A stretch of 64,000 bases of DNA from Nocardia jinanensis. GTDB lineage: Bacteria > Actinomycetota > Actinomycetes > Mycobacteriales > Mycobacteriaceae. The stretch is from the NCBI RefSeq assembly GCF_014645735.1, contig NZ_BMMH01000001.1, positions 62,001 through 126,000 on the forward strand. Reading direction: 5' to 3'. The position numbers and the translations under genes were made by a program. The notes under the pieces were generated by a model, which did no database searches, was not told the DNA's origin, and was given only the letters and a program-made list of their open reading frames with translations. Of the stretch, positions 1 to 8,304 are shown piece after piece; the first letter of the stretch is position 1, and every line of letters begins with the position of its first letter.

Positions 1-29
1 TAGCCGGGAACGATGGAACGATCGCTCAT
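1..29 (-). CDS. Start of ABC permease (partial, runs off window)
   Basis: Only the first nine codons are inside the window, reading MSDRSIVPG. The ATG overlaps the stop of the upstream ATPase gene as ATGA, the usual arrangement for translationally coupled genes. A membrane permease is what an SsuABC/TauABC-type operon with receptor and ATPase would carry next. That identity is inferred from context only, because too little sequence is visible for a family call. Confidence 0.45.
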
Positions 30-817
30 CGGGTCACACTCATCGTCTTCTTCGCCTCGTCGCGCAGCGAGCCCCAGATCCGCTCGTGCAGCGATATCGC
101 CGCCGGCGAGGTGAGCACGTCTTCCGAACGCGGCCGGTCGAGCTCGATATCGATCTCGTCGATGAACCTGCCCGGCCGGGCGCTCATCACCAGAACCCGG
201 TCGGAGAGCAGGATCGACTCCTGGATGCTGTGGGTGATGAACAGGACGCCGCAGGTCAGTTTCTCCACGATCTCGAGCAGTTCGTAGGACATGACCAGGC
301 GGGTCTGTTCGTCGAGGGCGCCGAAAGGCTCGTCGGCCAGGATCAGATCGGGTCGCATCGACAGGCACCGCGCGATCGCGACGCGCTGGCGCATCCCGCC
401 GGACAGCTGCCCGGGGAAATGATCGCCGAAGCCGGCCAGTCCGACCGTGGCGAGCAGTTCGTCGGCGCGGGCCCGGCGCTCACGCTTGGCGACACCCCGG
501 ACCTCCAGCGCGAAAGCGACATTGTCCCGGACCGTCCGCCACGGCAGCGTGGCGGATTCCTGGAAGATCACCGCGGTACGTTCGCGCGGGCCGCTCAACG
601 GCCGGCCATCCACCGAGACGGTACCGGCGTCGTGATCCTGTAGGCCGGCGACGATCTCGAGCATGGTGGATTTGCCGCAGCCACTCGGGCCGACGATGGA
701 GACGAACTCGCCTCGGTCGATGCGCAGATCGACGCCGTCCAGGGCGGTGACCGCGCCGAACCGGCGGCTGACTCCGCGCGCGTCGACGATCGGTCCGGGC
801 GTGGTGGGAGCATTCAT
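26..817 (-). CDS. ABC transporter ATPase, nitrate/sulfonate/taurine type
   Basis: This is the ATP-hydrolysing subunit of an importer, 263 residues, in the SsuB/TauB size range. It has a Walker A motif GPSGCGKST at residues 43-51, a Q-loop in IFQES near 85-88, the signature LSGGM at 138-142, Walker B LILADEP near 158-164 and the switch histidine in FITHS. The ATG at 817 was chosen because the family homology begins just after it; the open frame upstream to about 1012 has no family character. It lies 31 bases after the receptor gene and overlaps the permease start by four bases, so the three form one leftward operon. The substrate cannot be read from the ATPase. The neighbouring CoA-ester operon and shared operators suggest an organic acid rather than a sulfonate. 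Confidence 0.93.
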   Translation of the reverse strand: MNAPTTPGPIVDARGVSRRFGAVTALDGVDLRIDRGEFVSIVGPSGCGKSTMLEIVAGLQDHDAGTVSVDGRPLSGPRERTAVIFQESATLPWRTVRDNVAFALEVRGVAKRERRARADELLATVGLAGFGDHFPGQLSGGMRQRVAIARCLSMRPDLILADEPFGALDEQTRLVMSYELLEIVEKLTCGVLFITHSIQESILLSDRVLVMSARPGRFIDEIDIELDRPRSEDVLTSPAAISLHERIWGSLRDEAKKTMSVTR

Positions 818-848
818 GAACAGACCCTTCGCGGTCGAAGTCGGTACA

Positions 849-1904
849 TCACGACGAGGACGTATCGGAGCATCCGCCGGGGAGCGAATGATCCACCTCG
901 GCCGGCAGAAACTGTGGATCGAACAGGGTGCACAGATCGGGGTCGCGGTCGCTGCCCGACAGTTCGACACCCTCCTGGGCCGAGGCCACGGACACGGGAT
1001 CGAAACCACCACCCCAGGTGCGCGCCGCCGCTGCCCGCTCGACCACTTTCAGCGCGGCGTCGACATCGAATCCCGAGTATTCGGCGTACAGCCGGGCCGC
1101 CGCGAGCGGATCGGCGTCGATCGATGCCACCGCGTCGGTGTAGCCCGCGGTGATGGCGCGCACCACGCCGGGGTTGGTGGCGGCGTAGTCCTTGGTCGTG
1201 GTGATGGTGGATTGCAGGAAGCGGTCGAGATACTCGGGACTGCTGGCGATGAGCTTGAAATCCTGCGGGCGCTGTTCGGCCACGATGGACGGCAGCATCG
1301 CCACGTCGACCGAACCGGCCTCCAGCAGGGCCAGCCCCTCGCCGATACCGCCGGACGAGATCCGCTCGATCCGGCCCGCCGGTATTCCGGCCAGCTTCGG
1401 GATCAGCCGTGAAAGCGCGTCCGTCGCCGAATTGGGACGCGTGTAGGCCCACCGGCGCACATCCTGGATCGCGTTGATTCGCGTATTCGAGGCGAGTGCG
1501 TAGAAGTTCATCGGGTACGGGCCCTGGGTGCCCCCGCCGACCACGCGCAGTTCGGCCCCGGTGGGATCGGCCTGCACGATCGACGGGTAGCTGACCTCCC
1601 CGATGGGGATATCGCCGTCGAGCAGCGTCCGCATGGTGGCGCTACCGCCCTTGCCCGGCACGATGTTCTCGACGATGACGCCGTACTTCTCGAAATGCCC
1701 CTGCTTCTGGGCGACCAACCAGGGGATGCTGTAGATCTCCGCCGCCGCCGAAACGGTGACGTCGATGGTGACCGGCGCGGCGGGGTCGGCGTCGGGTCCC
1801 GGACCGCCGGAGCATCCCGACAGTACGACGAGCAACGCGGCCAGACCGGCGAACCGGCCGCCGGGGTGGGTCCGCCGAGGCGCGGACGACAATGATGTGA
1901 GCAT
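849..1904 (-). CDS. ABC transporter substrate-binding lipoprotein
   Basis: This is a periplasmic-binding-type receptor of 351 residues, anchored to the outer face of the membrane. The N-terminus has a basic stretch, a hydrophobic core and a lipobox ending LSGC, with the acylated Cys at residue 31. The body resembles NMT1/SsuA-like receptors (segments such as AAEIYSIPWLVAQKQGHFEKYG and SSGGIGEGLALLEAGSVDVAMLP share their layout). The ATG at 1904 puts the signal peptide at the usual distance from the start; an in-frame start 42 bases upstream is possible. It is the first gene of a leftward importer operon, divergent from the GntR-family regulator, with a regulator-type palindrome at 2028-2044 in the shared upstream region. 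Confidence 0.9.
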   Translation of the reverse strand: MLTSLSSAPRRTHPGGRFAGLAALLVVLSGCSGGPGPDADPAAPVTIDVTVSAAAEIYSIPWLVAQKQGHFEKYGVIVENIVPGKGGSATMRTLLDGDIPIGEVSYPSIVQADPTGAELRVVGGGTQGPYPMNFYALASNTRINAIQDVRRWAYTRPNSATDALSRLIPKLAGIPAGRIERISSGGIGEGLALLEAGSVDVAMLPSIVAEQRPQDFKLIASSPEYLDRFLQSTITTTKDYAATNPGVVRAITAGYTDAVASIDADPLAAARLYAEYSGFDVDAALKVVERAAAARTWGGGFDPVSVASAQEGVELSGSDRDPDLCTLFDPQFLPAEVDHSLPGGCSDTSSS

Positions 1905-2027
1905 GATCCCTCGACATATCGTGCGGATCGGTGGAAACGAGGCCACCGTCGCGGTGGGAGGGGCGGCATCTGGATGTGGCCGCTCGCAGGATCCGGTGGA
2001 TGAGACTTGGATTACAGTTGGTGACTG

Positions 2028-2044
2028 TAAACATATGATGCTTT
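2028..2044. promoter_or_regulatory. Putative FadR/GntR operator, divergent intergenic region
   Basis: TAAACATATGATGCTTT matches 14 of 17 positions of the perfect palindrome at 3003-3019. It lies between the leftward importer operon and the regulator gene, so it may serve either promoter. Confidence 0.55.
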
Positions 2045-2102
2045 GGTCGTCAAGGCCCCCCTTTTTCGAGTAACCGGGGTGATATGAGCGGTATATTGCC
2101 CC

Positions 2103-2119
2103 AATACAGCAGATGTTTT
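2103..2119. promoter_or_regulatory. Putative second operator upstream of the GntR gene
   Basis: AATACAGCAGATGTTTT keeps the right half-site GATGTTT of the palindrome at 3003-3019 and five of the eight left positions. It sits about 60 bases before the regulator start, suitable for autoregulation. It is weaker than the other copies. Confidence 0.4.
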
Positions 2120-2176
2120 AGCGATCAGACCCGCGCACAGGCGTGACGCGCGGGCCGGCAGAGGAGGGGCCAGTTG

Positions 2177-2914
2177 GTGGTCGACCGCACGATTCATCGA
2201 GAACCGGCTGCACGGCCACAACTGGCCTACGAAGTGCTGGTGGAGACCATCCGGTCACGGATTCTGTCCGGTGAGCTCCCGCCCGGCACGCGCCTGCCCA
2301 CCGAGCCGGAACTCAGCGACGAGTTCGGCGTCGGGCGCAGCACCATCCGCGAGGCGCTCCGTTCGCTCGCGTCACAGAATCTGATCCACACCACCCGGGG
2401 CGTGACCGGGGGAAGTTTCGTCACTGCGCCGAGCATCGGCCATATCAGCGCGCACCTGGAGACCGGTGTCGCGCTCATGGCGGCGGCGGAGACGGTGAGC
2501 GTCGACCAGCTGATGGAGGTGCGCAACCTGATGGAAGTGCCGGCGGCCGGGATGGCGGCTTTCCGGCGGACGGCCGAACATCTCGAACAGCTCGAGGCGG
2601 TCATGTTCGAACCCGACGGCACCCAGGGCCCGGCGACGTACGCGGCGAATCAGGAGTTCCACCTCATCCTGCTCCGCGCGGCGAGCAATCCCCTGCTGGA
2701 GTTGATCACAGCCCCGGTTTTCCGGGTGCTGTCCGGAAGGTTCGGCCGCGACCACACTCCGACCGGATTCTGGGAATGCGTGGACGACGACCACCGGGCG
2801 ATCCTGTCCGTGGTCGCCCAGGGCGACTCGATGGCCGCGATGGATCTCATGCGCCGGCATCTCGACCACCTGCGGGACTCGTACCGGACGATGGACCGCC
2901 TCCGGTCCAGCTGA
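2177..2914 (+). CDS. FadR-family (GntR superfamily) transcriptional regulator
   Basis: This is a DNA-binding regulator of about 245 residues. The N-terminal winged helix-turn-helix is unmistakable: a tandem of IRSRILSGELPPGTRLPTEPEL and VGRSTIREALRSLASQNLI, typical of GntR proteins. The C-terminal all-helical region contains EVRNLMEVPAAGMAA and a later HxxLLRAASNPLL segment, typical of FCD effector domains of FadR regulators, which often bind metal and carboxylic acids. A strong GAGGAGG lies at 2161-2167; GTG 2177 is chosen, with TTG 2174 as an alternative. Palindromes on both sides of the gene suggest it represses itself, the leftward importer and the rightward CoA-ester operon. The effector is likely the pathway substrate or a CoA ester, which is inference. 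Confidence 0.92.
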   Translation: MVDRTIHREPAARPQLAYEVLVETIRSRILSGELPPGTRLPTEPELSDEFGVGRSTIREALRSLASQNLIHTTRGVTGGSFVTAPSIGHISAHLETGVALMAAAETVSVDQLMEVRNLMEVPAAGMAAFRRTAEHLEQLEAVMFEPDGTQGPATYAANQEFHLILLRAASNPLLELITAPVFRVLSGRFGRDHTPTGFWECVDDDHRAILSVVAQGDSMAAMDLMRRHLDHLRDSYRTMDRLRSS

Positions 2915-2917
2915 CGC

Positions 2918-2934
2918 TATACATCAGATGTTTT
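2918..2934. promoter_or_regulatory. Putative FadR/GntR operator, distal site of the catabolic operon
   Basis: TATACATCAGATGTTTT matches the palindrome at 3003-3019 at seven of eight positions in each arm. It lies 85 bases upstream of that site, just after the regulator stop codon. Confidence 0.65.
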
Positions 2935-2993
2935 AGACCCACTGCACGGCATCTCCTTGGGCATGAAAGCCTCCACTTGCAAATTTCAGGGTA

Positions 2994-3022
2994 TTGACTA
3001 CCTAAACATCTGATGTTTACAG
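2994..3022 (+). promoter_or_regulatory. Promoter with embedded perfect operator for the MaoC-CitE operon
   Basis: A TTGACT -35-like hexamer lies at 2994-2999. A perfect inverted repeat TAAACATC-T-GATGTTTA occupies 3003-3019. A weak -10-like TTTACA at 3016-3021 overlaps the right arm. Binding of the GntR-type regulator here would block RNA polymerase directly. The operator is seen in the sequence; the hexamers and the regulator assignment are inference. Confidence 0.65.
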
Positions 3023-3061
3023 TCGTCGTGACTGCCCGACCGAGGCCCGAGGAGGCAAACC

Positions 3062-3628
3062 GTGGCAACCCACCCCGCGATCCTGGGAAGATTCTTCGAG
3101 GACTACGCCGTAGGCGATGTGTACCAGCATCCGCTCGGACGGACCCTCTCCGAAGCCGACAACACCTGGGTGACCCTGCTGTCGATGAACACGAACCAGA
3201 ACCATTTCAATGTCCATCTGGCACAACAGAATCCGATCACCAGCGGACAGGTCATCGTCAACTCGGGCCTCACCGTGGCGGTGGTACTGGGTATCTCGGT
3301 CCTGGACATGAGCCAGAACGCGATCTCGAACCTCGCGTTCACCGATATCAAGATGCGTCACCCGGTCTACGTCGGCGACACCATCTACGCGGAAAGCATC
3401 TGCACGGGCCTGCGCCGCTCGGAATCGCGGCCCTATGCCGGCATCGTCTCGATGATCACCCGCGGCCTGAACCAGGACGGTGACGAGGTGATCTCCTGGA
3501 AGCGGTCGGTCATGGTCGCGACCCGGGAGAGCGGGATCGGGCAGAACTATTTCCCCGCCGCCAAGAGCGGACCGCTCGAGCTACCCGGCACCGCGCCCGC
3601 CGGCGCCACGAACGGAGCATCGGCATGA
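3062..3628 (+). CDS. MaoC-family dehydratase/hydratase
   Basis: This is a hot-dog-fold enoyl-CoA hydratase-like protein of 188 residues. The N-terminal block FFEDYAVGDVYQHPLGRTLSEADN and the following LLSMNTNQNHFNVH segment resemble the subfamily that hydrates mesaconyl-, itaconyl- or related C4/C5 enoyl-CoAs rather than the PhaJ type. The GTG start has a strong GAGGAGG seven bases upstream. It is the first gene of a rightward operon behind a palindromic operator and overlaps the CoA-transferase start by four bases. In this context it would hydrate the unsaturated acyl-CoA made by the dehydrogenase four genes on, feeding the CitE-like lyase. The exact substrate is not determined. Confidence 0.88.
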   Translation: MATHPAILGRFFEDYAVGDVYQHPLGRTLSEADNTWVTLLSMNTNQNHFNVHLAQQNPITSGQVIVNSGLTVAVVLGISVLDMSQNAISNLAFTDIKMRHPVYVGDTIYAESICTGLRRSESRPYAGIVSMITRGLNQDGDEVISWKRSVMVATRESGIGQNYFPAAKSGPLELPGTAPAGATNGASA

Positions 3629-4839
3629 GGCCGCTGGAAGATGTCCGCATCCTGTCGCTCGAACAATACGGCGCGGGACCGTTCGGGAGTCTGCATCTCG
3701 CGGACCTCGGAGCCGATGTGCTCAAGGTGGAGGACCCCGGAGTCGGCGGCGATGTCGGCCGGTACGTCCCGCCCTTCGCGGCCGGCGAAGACTCGCTGTT
3801 CTTCGAAACGTTCAACCGCAACAAACGCAGTATCTCGCTGGATCTGACGACCGACGCCGGCCGCCGGGTATTCGAGGATCTGGTCCGTGAATCCGATGTC
3901 GTGTACTCCAACCTGCGTGGCGACGTACCGCGGAAGATCGGCATCACCTACGAACAGCTGAAGCACCTCAACCCGGCGATCGTCTGCTGCAGCCTGACCG
4001 GATTCGGAATGACCGGACCGCGAGCGAAAGAACCCGGTTACGACTACATCTTGCAGGGCCTGGCCGGATGGATGAGCGTCACCGGCGATCCCGACGGCCC
4101 ACCCACCAAATCAGGCCTGTCCCTGGTGGATTATTCCGGCGGATTCGTCGCGGCCATCAGCATCCTGGCCGGGCTGCACGCCGCCCGGCGCGACGGGGTG
4201 GGCGGTGATTGCGATCTGTCCCTGTACGACACCGCGATGGGGCTGCTCACCTACCCCGCGACCTGGCATCTCAACGGCGGCTTCGAACCTGTCCGCACCC
4301 GCAATTCCGCGCACCCGTCGCTGGTGCCCTTCCAGGCGTTCGAAGCATCCGACGGCTGGCTCGTGGTCGGCTGCGCCAAGGAGAAGTTCTGGCAACGACT
4401 CGTCGAGGCCATCGATCGGCCCGAACTCGCGACGGATCCGCGGTTCACCGATTTCGGAAGCCGCGGCCGCAACGCCGCCGAACTACTGCCCATCCTCGAA
4501 GCGATCTTCGCCGGGGCCACCGTCGAGCACTGGCTGTCCCTGTTGCGGCCCGCCGGTGTGCCGAGCGGTCCGATCAACGATATCGGCCAGGCCCTCACCG
4601 AGGAGCACACGCTGGCACGGGGTCTGGTCGTCGAGACCGAGCACCCGCGCTTCGGGACGGTGCGCCAGGTCGCCTCACCTGTGCGATTCGGTGACCAGCG
4701 ACCCGAATACCGCCGGGCGCCGGCCCGCGGCGAGCATTCCGTGGCAGTACTGCGCGCACTCGGTTACGACGACGAACGAATCGCGGAATTGACGGCGGGC
4801 GGCGCGTTCGGCAAGGACAGTGCACAGGTCGCGCCGTGA
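3625..4839 (+). CDS. CaiB/BaiF family (class III) CoA-transferase
   Basis: This 404-residue enzyme moves CoA between a carboxylic acid and an acyl-CoA donor through a mixed-anhydride mechanism. The N-terminus (VRILSLEQYGAGPFGSLHLADLGADVLKVED) is the family hallmark, as is the later RNKRSISLDL block. The catalytic aspartate is expected in the GGDCDLSLYD segment, at about D197. Overlaps of four bases with both neighbours indicate translational coupling. In this operon it most likely activates the imported dicarboxylate, as itaconate or mesaconate CoA-transferases do. Succinyl-CoA as donor is a guess from the family. Confidence 0.93.
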   Translation: MRPLEDVRILSLEQYGAGPFGSLHLADLGADVLKVEDPGVGGDVGRYVPPFAAGEDSLFFETFNRNKRSISLDLTTDAGRRVFEDLVRESDVVYSNLRGDVPRKIGITYEQLKHLNPAIVCCSLTGFGMTGPRAKEPGYDYILQGLAGWMSVTGDPDGPPTKSGLSLVDYSGGFVAAISILAGLHAARRDGVGGDCDLSLYDTAMGLLTYPATWHLNGGFEPVRTRNSAHPSLVPFQAFEASDGWLVVGCAKEKFWQRLVEAIDRPELATDPRFTDFGSRGRNAAELLPILEAIFAGATVEHWLSLLRPAGVPSGPINDIGQALTEEHTLARGLVVETEHPRFGTVRQVASPVRFGDQRPEYRRAPARGEHSVAVLRALGYDDERIAELTAGGAFGKDSAQVAP

Positions 4840-6224
4840 GCGCGGCAGCGGTACTGGCCGACTGGGTACACCGAACCGGAGCGCGCGACCTCACCGACGA
4901 GGTGAAACACGCGGTCGGCCGGCATCTACTCGACGGCGTCGGCGTCACGATCGCGGCCGCGCGACTCGGGGCCGGCGCCCCGGGATGGACGGTGGCCCAC
5001 GGTCTCGGCGGGCCCCCGCAGGCACGCGCGCTGACCGGCCGCGAGGCACTGTCGGCACCGGCCGCGGCAATGGGCACCGCGATGCTGGAGCACGCGTTGG
5101 ACTTCGACGACACCCATGCGGGCGGCCTCGTCCACCCGACGGTGACGGTGCTCCCCACCGCGTTCGCGGTCGGCCAGGAGCTGTCGGCATCGGGTGAACA
5201 GACCCTGGTGGCGGCTGCCCTCGGGTTGGAGACGGTATGCCGCCTCGGCGCCGTCAGTCCGCACGGGTTCCACGCCCGCGGGCTGCACGCCACCGGGGTC
5301 GTCGGCCCGCTCGCCGCGGCGGTGACGGCGGGGCGGCTGATGGGCCTGCCCGCCGCCCGCCTCGTGGACGCCCTGGGGATAGCCGGTTCGTCGGCCGGCG
5401 GGTTGCTCGAGTTCCTGGACTCCGCCGCGGACACCAAATCGCTGCATCCCGGGTCCGCGGCCTTCGCCGGCGTGCTGGCCGCGCGACTGGCCGCGGCCGG
5501 CGCCGCCGGGCCGCCGTCGGTACTCGAGGGCAACCGCGGCGTGTACGCCACGCTATCGGAGCGGGCCGCCGACCTCGGCGTTCTCACCGACGACCTCGGG
5601 GGCCGCTGGGAGGCCACACAAATCGGGATCAAGCCGTACCCGAGCTGTCAGCTCATGCACGTAACCCTCGACGCCGTCTCGGCCGCTGTCGCGGGCATCG
5701 CCGTCGACCCGGTCGAGATCGTGGATATCGAGGTGCACGTCCACCCCGACTCCAGCCCCTTCGTCTGCGGCGACCACACCGGCACAGCACCGCCGCGCAG
5801 CACCTACGACGCCAAATTCGATCTGCCGTGGAGCGTGGCCGCCCTCCTCCACGACGGCGCGGTCACCGTGGACACCTACAGCGCCGGATCGATAGCGCGC
5901 GACCCTGTCGCCGCAACGGCGAAATCGGTCCGGGTGATCCCGGCCCCGAACCCGCTGCCCGCCGCCGCGGCCCCCGGCCGGGCGGCCCTCACGCTCCGTG
6001 ACGGGCGCATCCTGACCGGCGAAGTGGCGGGCAGCAAGGGAACACCGGCCGTGCCCATGTCCGACGCCGAAGTCCGGGCGAAGTTCACCGGCAACTGCGC
6101 CGGGCACATGCGGGCCGACGAGCTCGCCGACCGAATCCTGGATCTGTCCGCCGAGGCCGATCTGACCGTCGTGCACGATCTCGCGTCGCTGATCGCGAGT
6201 GATCGGCACGGCGCCGAAAACTGA
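4836..6224 (+). CDS. MmgE/PrpD family protein
   Basis: This 462-residue member of the family includes 2-methylcitrate dehydratase and cis-aconitate decarboxylase. Visible blocks are the N-terminal helical segment, ALDFDDTHAGGLVHPTVTVLPTAFAV near 85-110 with the DDTH motif typical of the family, and the C-terminal-domain block IGIKPYPSCQLMHVTLDA near 265-282. The GTG start overlaps the CoA-transferase stop (GTGA). A family member between a CoA-transferase and an acyl-CoA dehydrogenase suggests formation or isomerisation of a C5/C6 unsaturated acid. Whether it decarboxylates cis-aconitate or acts on a methylcitrate-like acid cannot be decided here. Confidence 0.9.
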   Translation: MSAAAVLADWVHRTGARDLTDEVKHAVGRHLLDGVGVTIAAARLGAGAPGWTVAHGLGGPPQARALTGREALSAPAAAMGTAMLEHALDFDDTHAGGLVHPTVTVLPTAFAVGQELSASGEQTLVAAALGLETVCRLGAVSPHGFHARGLHATGVVGPLAAAVTAGRLMGLPAARLVDALGIAGSSAGGLLEFLDSAADTKSLHPGSAAFAGVLAARLAAAGAAGPPSVLEGNRGVYATLSERAADLGVLTDDLGGRWEATQIGIKPYPSCQLMHVTLDAVSAAVAGIAVDPVEIVDIEVHVHPDSSPFVCGDHTGTAPPRSTYDAKFDLPWSVAALLHDGAVTVDTYSAGSIARDPVAATAKSVRVIPAPNPLPAAAAPGRAALTLRDGRILTGEVAGSKGTPAVPMSDAEVRAKFTGNCAGHMRADELADRILDLSAEADLTVVHDLASLIASDRHGAEN

Positions 6225-6233
6225 GGAAACAGT

Positions 6234-7397
6234 ATGGATTTCACCTTCACCGAACAACAGCGCGATTTCCGGTCGACCCTGCGGGCCTTCGTCGACAAAG
6301 AGATCGTGCCCGTCGCGAGCGAATACGAACGATCGGGCCGCTATCCGACCGAGATAGTCGAGCACATGAAGAAGATGGGCCTCTTCGGGATCACCACTCC
6401 CGAGGAATACGGTGGCTCGGACCTCGACAAGGTGTCGTTCACCCTCGTCTACGAGGAACTCGCGCGCGGATGGATGGGCATCGCCGGAATCCTCGGCAGC
6501 CACAACCTGTCCTGCTGGATGGTCGCGCGCCACGGCACCGACGCCCAGAAACAGGAACTCCTGCCGAAACTGGCCGCCGGCACCTACCGGACCGGAGTCG
6601 GCCTGACCGAACCCGGCGCGGGTACCGACCTCCAGGGCATCCGCACGACAGCCCGGCGAGACGGCGACCACTACGTGGTGAACGGGACGAAGACCTGGAT
6701 CACGAACGCCCGGCACGCGAATATCCTTCCGGTCCTGGTGAAAACGGATACCACCGCGACTCCTCCGCACAAGGGCATGAGCATCCTGCTGATCGATACC
6801 ACCACCGCGGGCTTCGAAGTACAGCGTGATCTGGGCAAGCTCGGGTACAAGGGCACCGAGTCGTGCGAGATCGTCATGACCGATGTACGGGTGCCGGACA
6901 GCGCGCTGCTCGGCGGCGTCGAGGGCCGCGGCCTGCAACAGGCCCTGTCCGGGTTGGAGATCGGCCGGCTCAACATCGCCGGTCGCAGTGTCGGGATCGC
7001 GCAGGCCGCTTACGACGCGGCCCTCGGATACGCACGCGAACGCGAGGCATTCGGTCAGCCCATCGCCGGTTTCCAGGCCATCCAGCTCAAGATCGCCGAT
7101 ATCGCGACCCAACTGCAGGCCGCGCGTCTGATGACCTACTGGGCGGCATCGCGCGCCGACGGAGGCAACCGTGTCGATATGGAGGCAGGTATGGCCAAGA
7201 CATTCGCCTCCGAAACGGCGATCATGGCGAGCCTGGAATCCATGCGTATCCACGGCGGGTACGGATACTCCACCGAATTCGTCGTGGAGCGGCTCTACCG
7301 CGACGCACCGCTGATGGCGATCGGTGAGGGCACCAACGACATCATGCGCACCGTGATCGCGAAAGCGCTCGTGGCGGGCCACGGAGTCATCGGATGA
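6234..7397 (+). CDS. Acyl-CoA dehydrogenase
   Basis: This FAD-dependent enzyme of 387 residues makes a 2,3-enoyl-CoA from a saturated acyl-CoA. It has the N-terminal helical domain, the FAD contact regions TGVGLTEPGAGTDLQG and WITNA, a C-terminal RIHGGYGYSTEFVVERLYRDA block and the catalytic base in IGEGTNDI (E365). The start has a GAGGAAAC element nine bases after the previous stop. Between the PrpD-like and CitE-like genes, a role such as methylsuccinyl-CoA dehydrogenase is attractive but not proven. The last four bases overlap the next start. Confidence 0.94.
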   Translation: MDFTFTEQQRDFRSTLRAFVDKEIVPVASEYERSGRYPTEIVEHMKKMGLFGITTPEEYGGSDLDKVSFTLVYEELARGWMGIAGILGSHNLSCWMVARHGTDAQKQELLPKLAAGTYRTGVGLTEPGAGTDLQGIRTTARRDGDHYVVNGTKTWITNARHANILPVLVKTDTTATPPHKGMSILLIDTTTAGFEVQRDLGKLGYKGTESCEIVMTDVRVPDSALLGGVEGRGLQQALSGLEIGRLNIAGRSVGIAQAAYDAALGYAREREAFGQPIAGFQAIQLKIADIATQLQAARLMTYWAASRADGGNRVDMEAGMAKTFASETAIMASLESMRIHGGYGYSTEFVVERLYRDAPLMAIGEGTNDIMRTVIAKALVAGHGVIG

Positions 7398-8242
7398 CCG
7401 CGACCACCTATCTGTACGTGCCTGGTGACACCCCCGCACGTTTCGGCAAAGCACTCCGATCGGGTACCGACGCGGTCGTTCTCGATCTCGAGGACGCCGT
7501 GGTCGCCGCCCGGAAGGACGAGGCCCGGGAGCTGGTCGCCCGTTGGGTCGCCGCATGCGACCCGGCCGGAGTCGAACTGTGGGTCAGAGTGAACCCCGGG
7601 GAACTGGGCGAGCGCGATATCCGCGCGGTGGCCGCCCCGGAACTCACCGGTATCTGGCTTCCGAAGGTGGAATCCGCCCTGGAGGTCGAGGAGGCGGGTC
7701 GCGTCCTCGCCGACTGCGGAGCCGGCCACGCCCGGATATCGGCACTCGTGGAAACCGCCGCCGGACTACTGGCCCTGCCCGAGATCGCCCGCGCGGCCGG
7801 GATCCGTTTCCTGCAACTCGGTGAGGTGGATCTCGCCGCCGACCTGGGAATAGAAATCGACGACTCCGCCGAACAGTTGCTGTTCGCGCGTAGTCAGGTG
7901 GTGACGGTCAGCGCGGCGGCCGGAATCGAACCACCCGTCGCGGCGGTCTCGGTGAACTTCACGGACCCGACCACCTTCGAGGCCGAAACCCGTCGCCTGC
8001 GCCGGCTGGGCTTCGCGGGGCGTGCGTGTATCCACCCCAGGCAACTCGCGCCGGTCCGCGATGTGTTCACCCCGACACCCGCAGAGGTCGGCCACGCCGA
8101 GGACATCCTGCACCGCCTGGCCGCTGCCCCTTCGGGTGTGGGCGTCGATGCCCGGGGGCACCTCATCGACGAGGCCGTCGCGCGCTCCGCGCGCCGGACC
8201 GTGGCACGGGCGCCCCGACCTGGACCCGGCTCCGGTCCGTAG
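7394..8242 (+). CDS. HpcH/HpaI aldolase, CitE-like beta-hydroxyacyl-CoA lyase
   Basis: This is a 282-residue TIM-barrel lyase. It has LYVPGDTPARF at 7-17, LDLEDAV at 30-36, RVNP at 65-68, a probable Mg-binding Glu in ALVETAAG (E120), GEVDLAADLG at 143-152 and a C-terminal CIHPRQL. These match stand-alone CitE homologues that cleave citramalyl-CoA, malyl-CoA or similar beta-hydroxyacyl-CoAs, not the citrate lyase complex subunit (no CitF/CitD nearby). It overlaps the acyl-CoA dehydrogenase by ATGA and ends the operon. Its likely product pair is acetyl-CoA plus a 2-oxoacid. The Pro/Arg-rich tail after residue 265 is probably non-catalytic. Confidence 0.92.
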   Translation: MTATTYLYVPGDTPARFGKALRSGTDAVVLDLEDAVVAARKDEARELVARWVAACDPAGVELWVRVNPGELGERDIRAVAAPELTGIWLPKVESALEVEEAGRVLADCGAGHARISALVETAAGLLALPEIARAAGIRFLQLGEVDLAADLGIEIDDSAEQLLFARSQVVTVSAAAGIEPPVAAVSVNFTDPTTFEAETRRLRRLGFAGRACIHPRQLAPVRDVFTPTPAEVGHAEDILHRLAAAPSGVGVDARGHLIDEAVARSARRTVARAPRPGPGSGP

Positions 8243-8304
8243 TCGGCTCGGGTCCGGGCGGATCCGTAGGCCACGGGCCACCTCCACTCGGGCCGAGCGG
8301 ATGC

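Noticed and set aside
5553..7556. A 667-codon open frame on the minus strand across the PrpD-like, acyl-CoA dehydrogenase and CitE-like genes
   Set aside because: High-GC antisense shadow: it has no recognisable domain, and the plus-strand genes are unambiguous and coupled.
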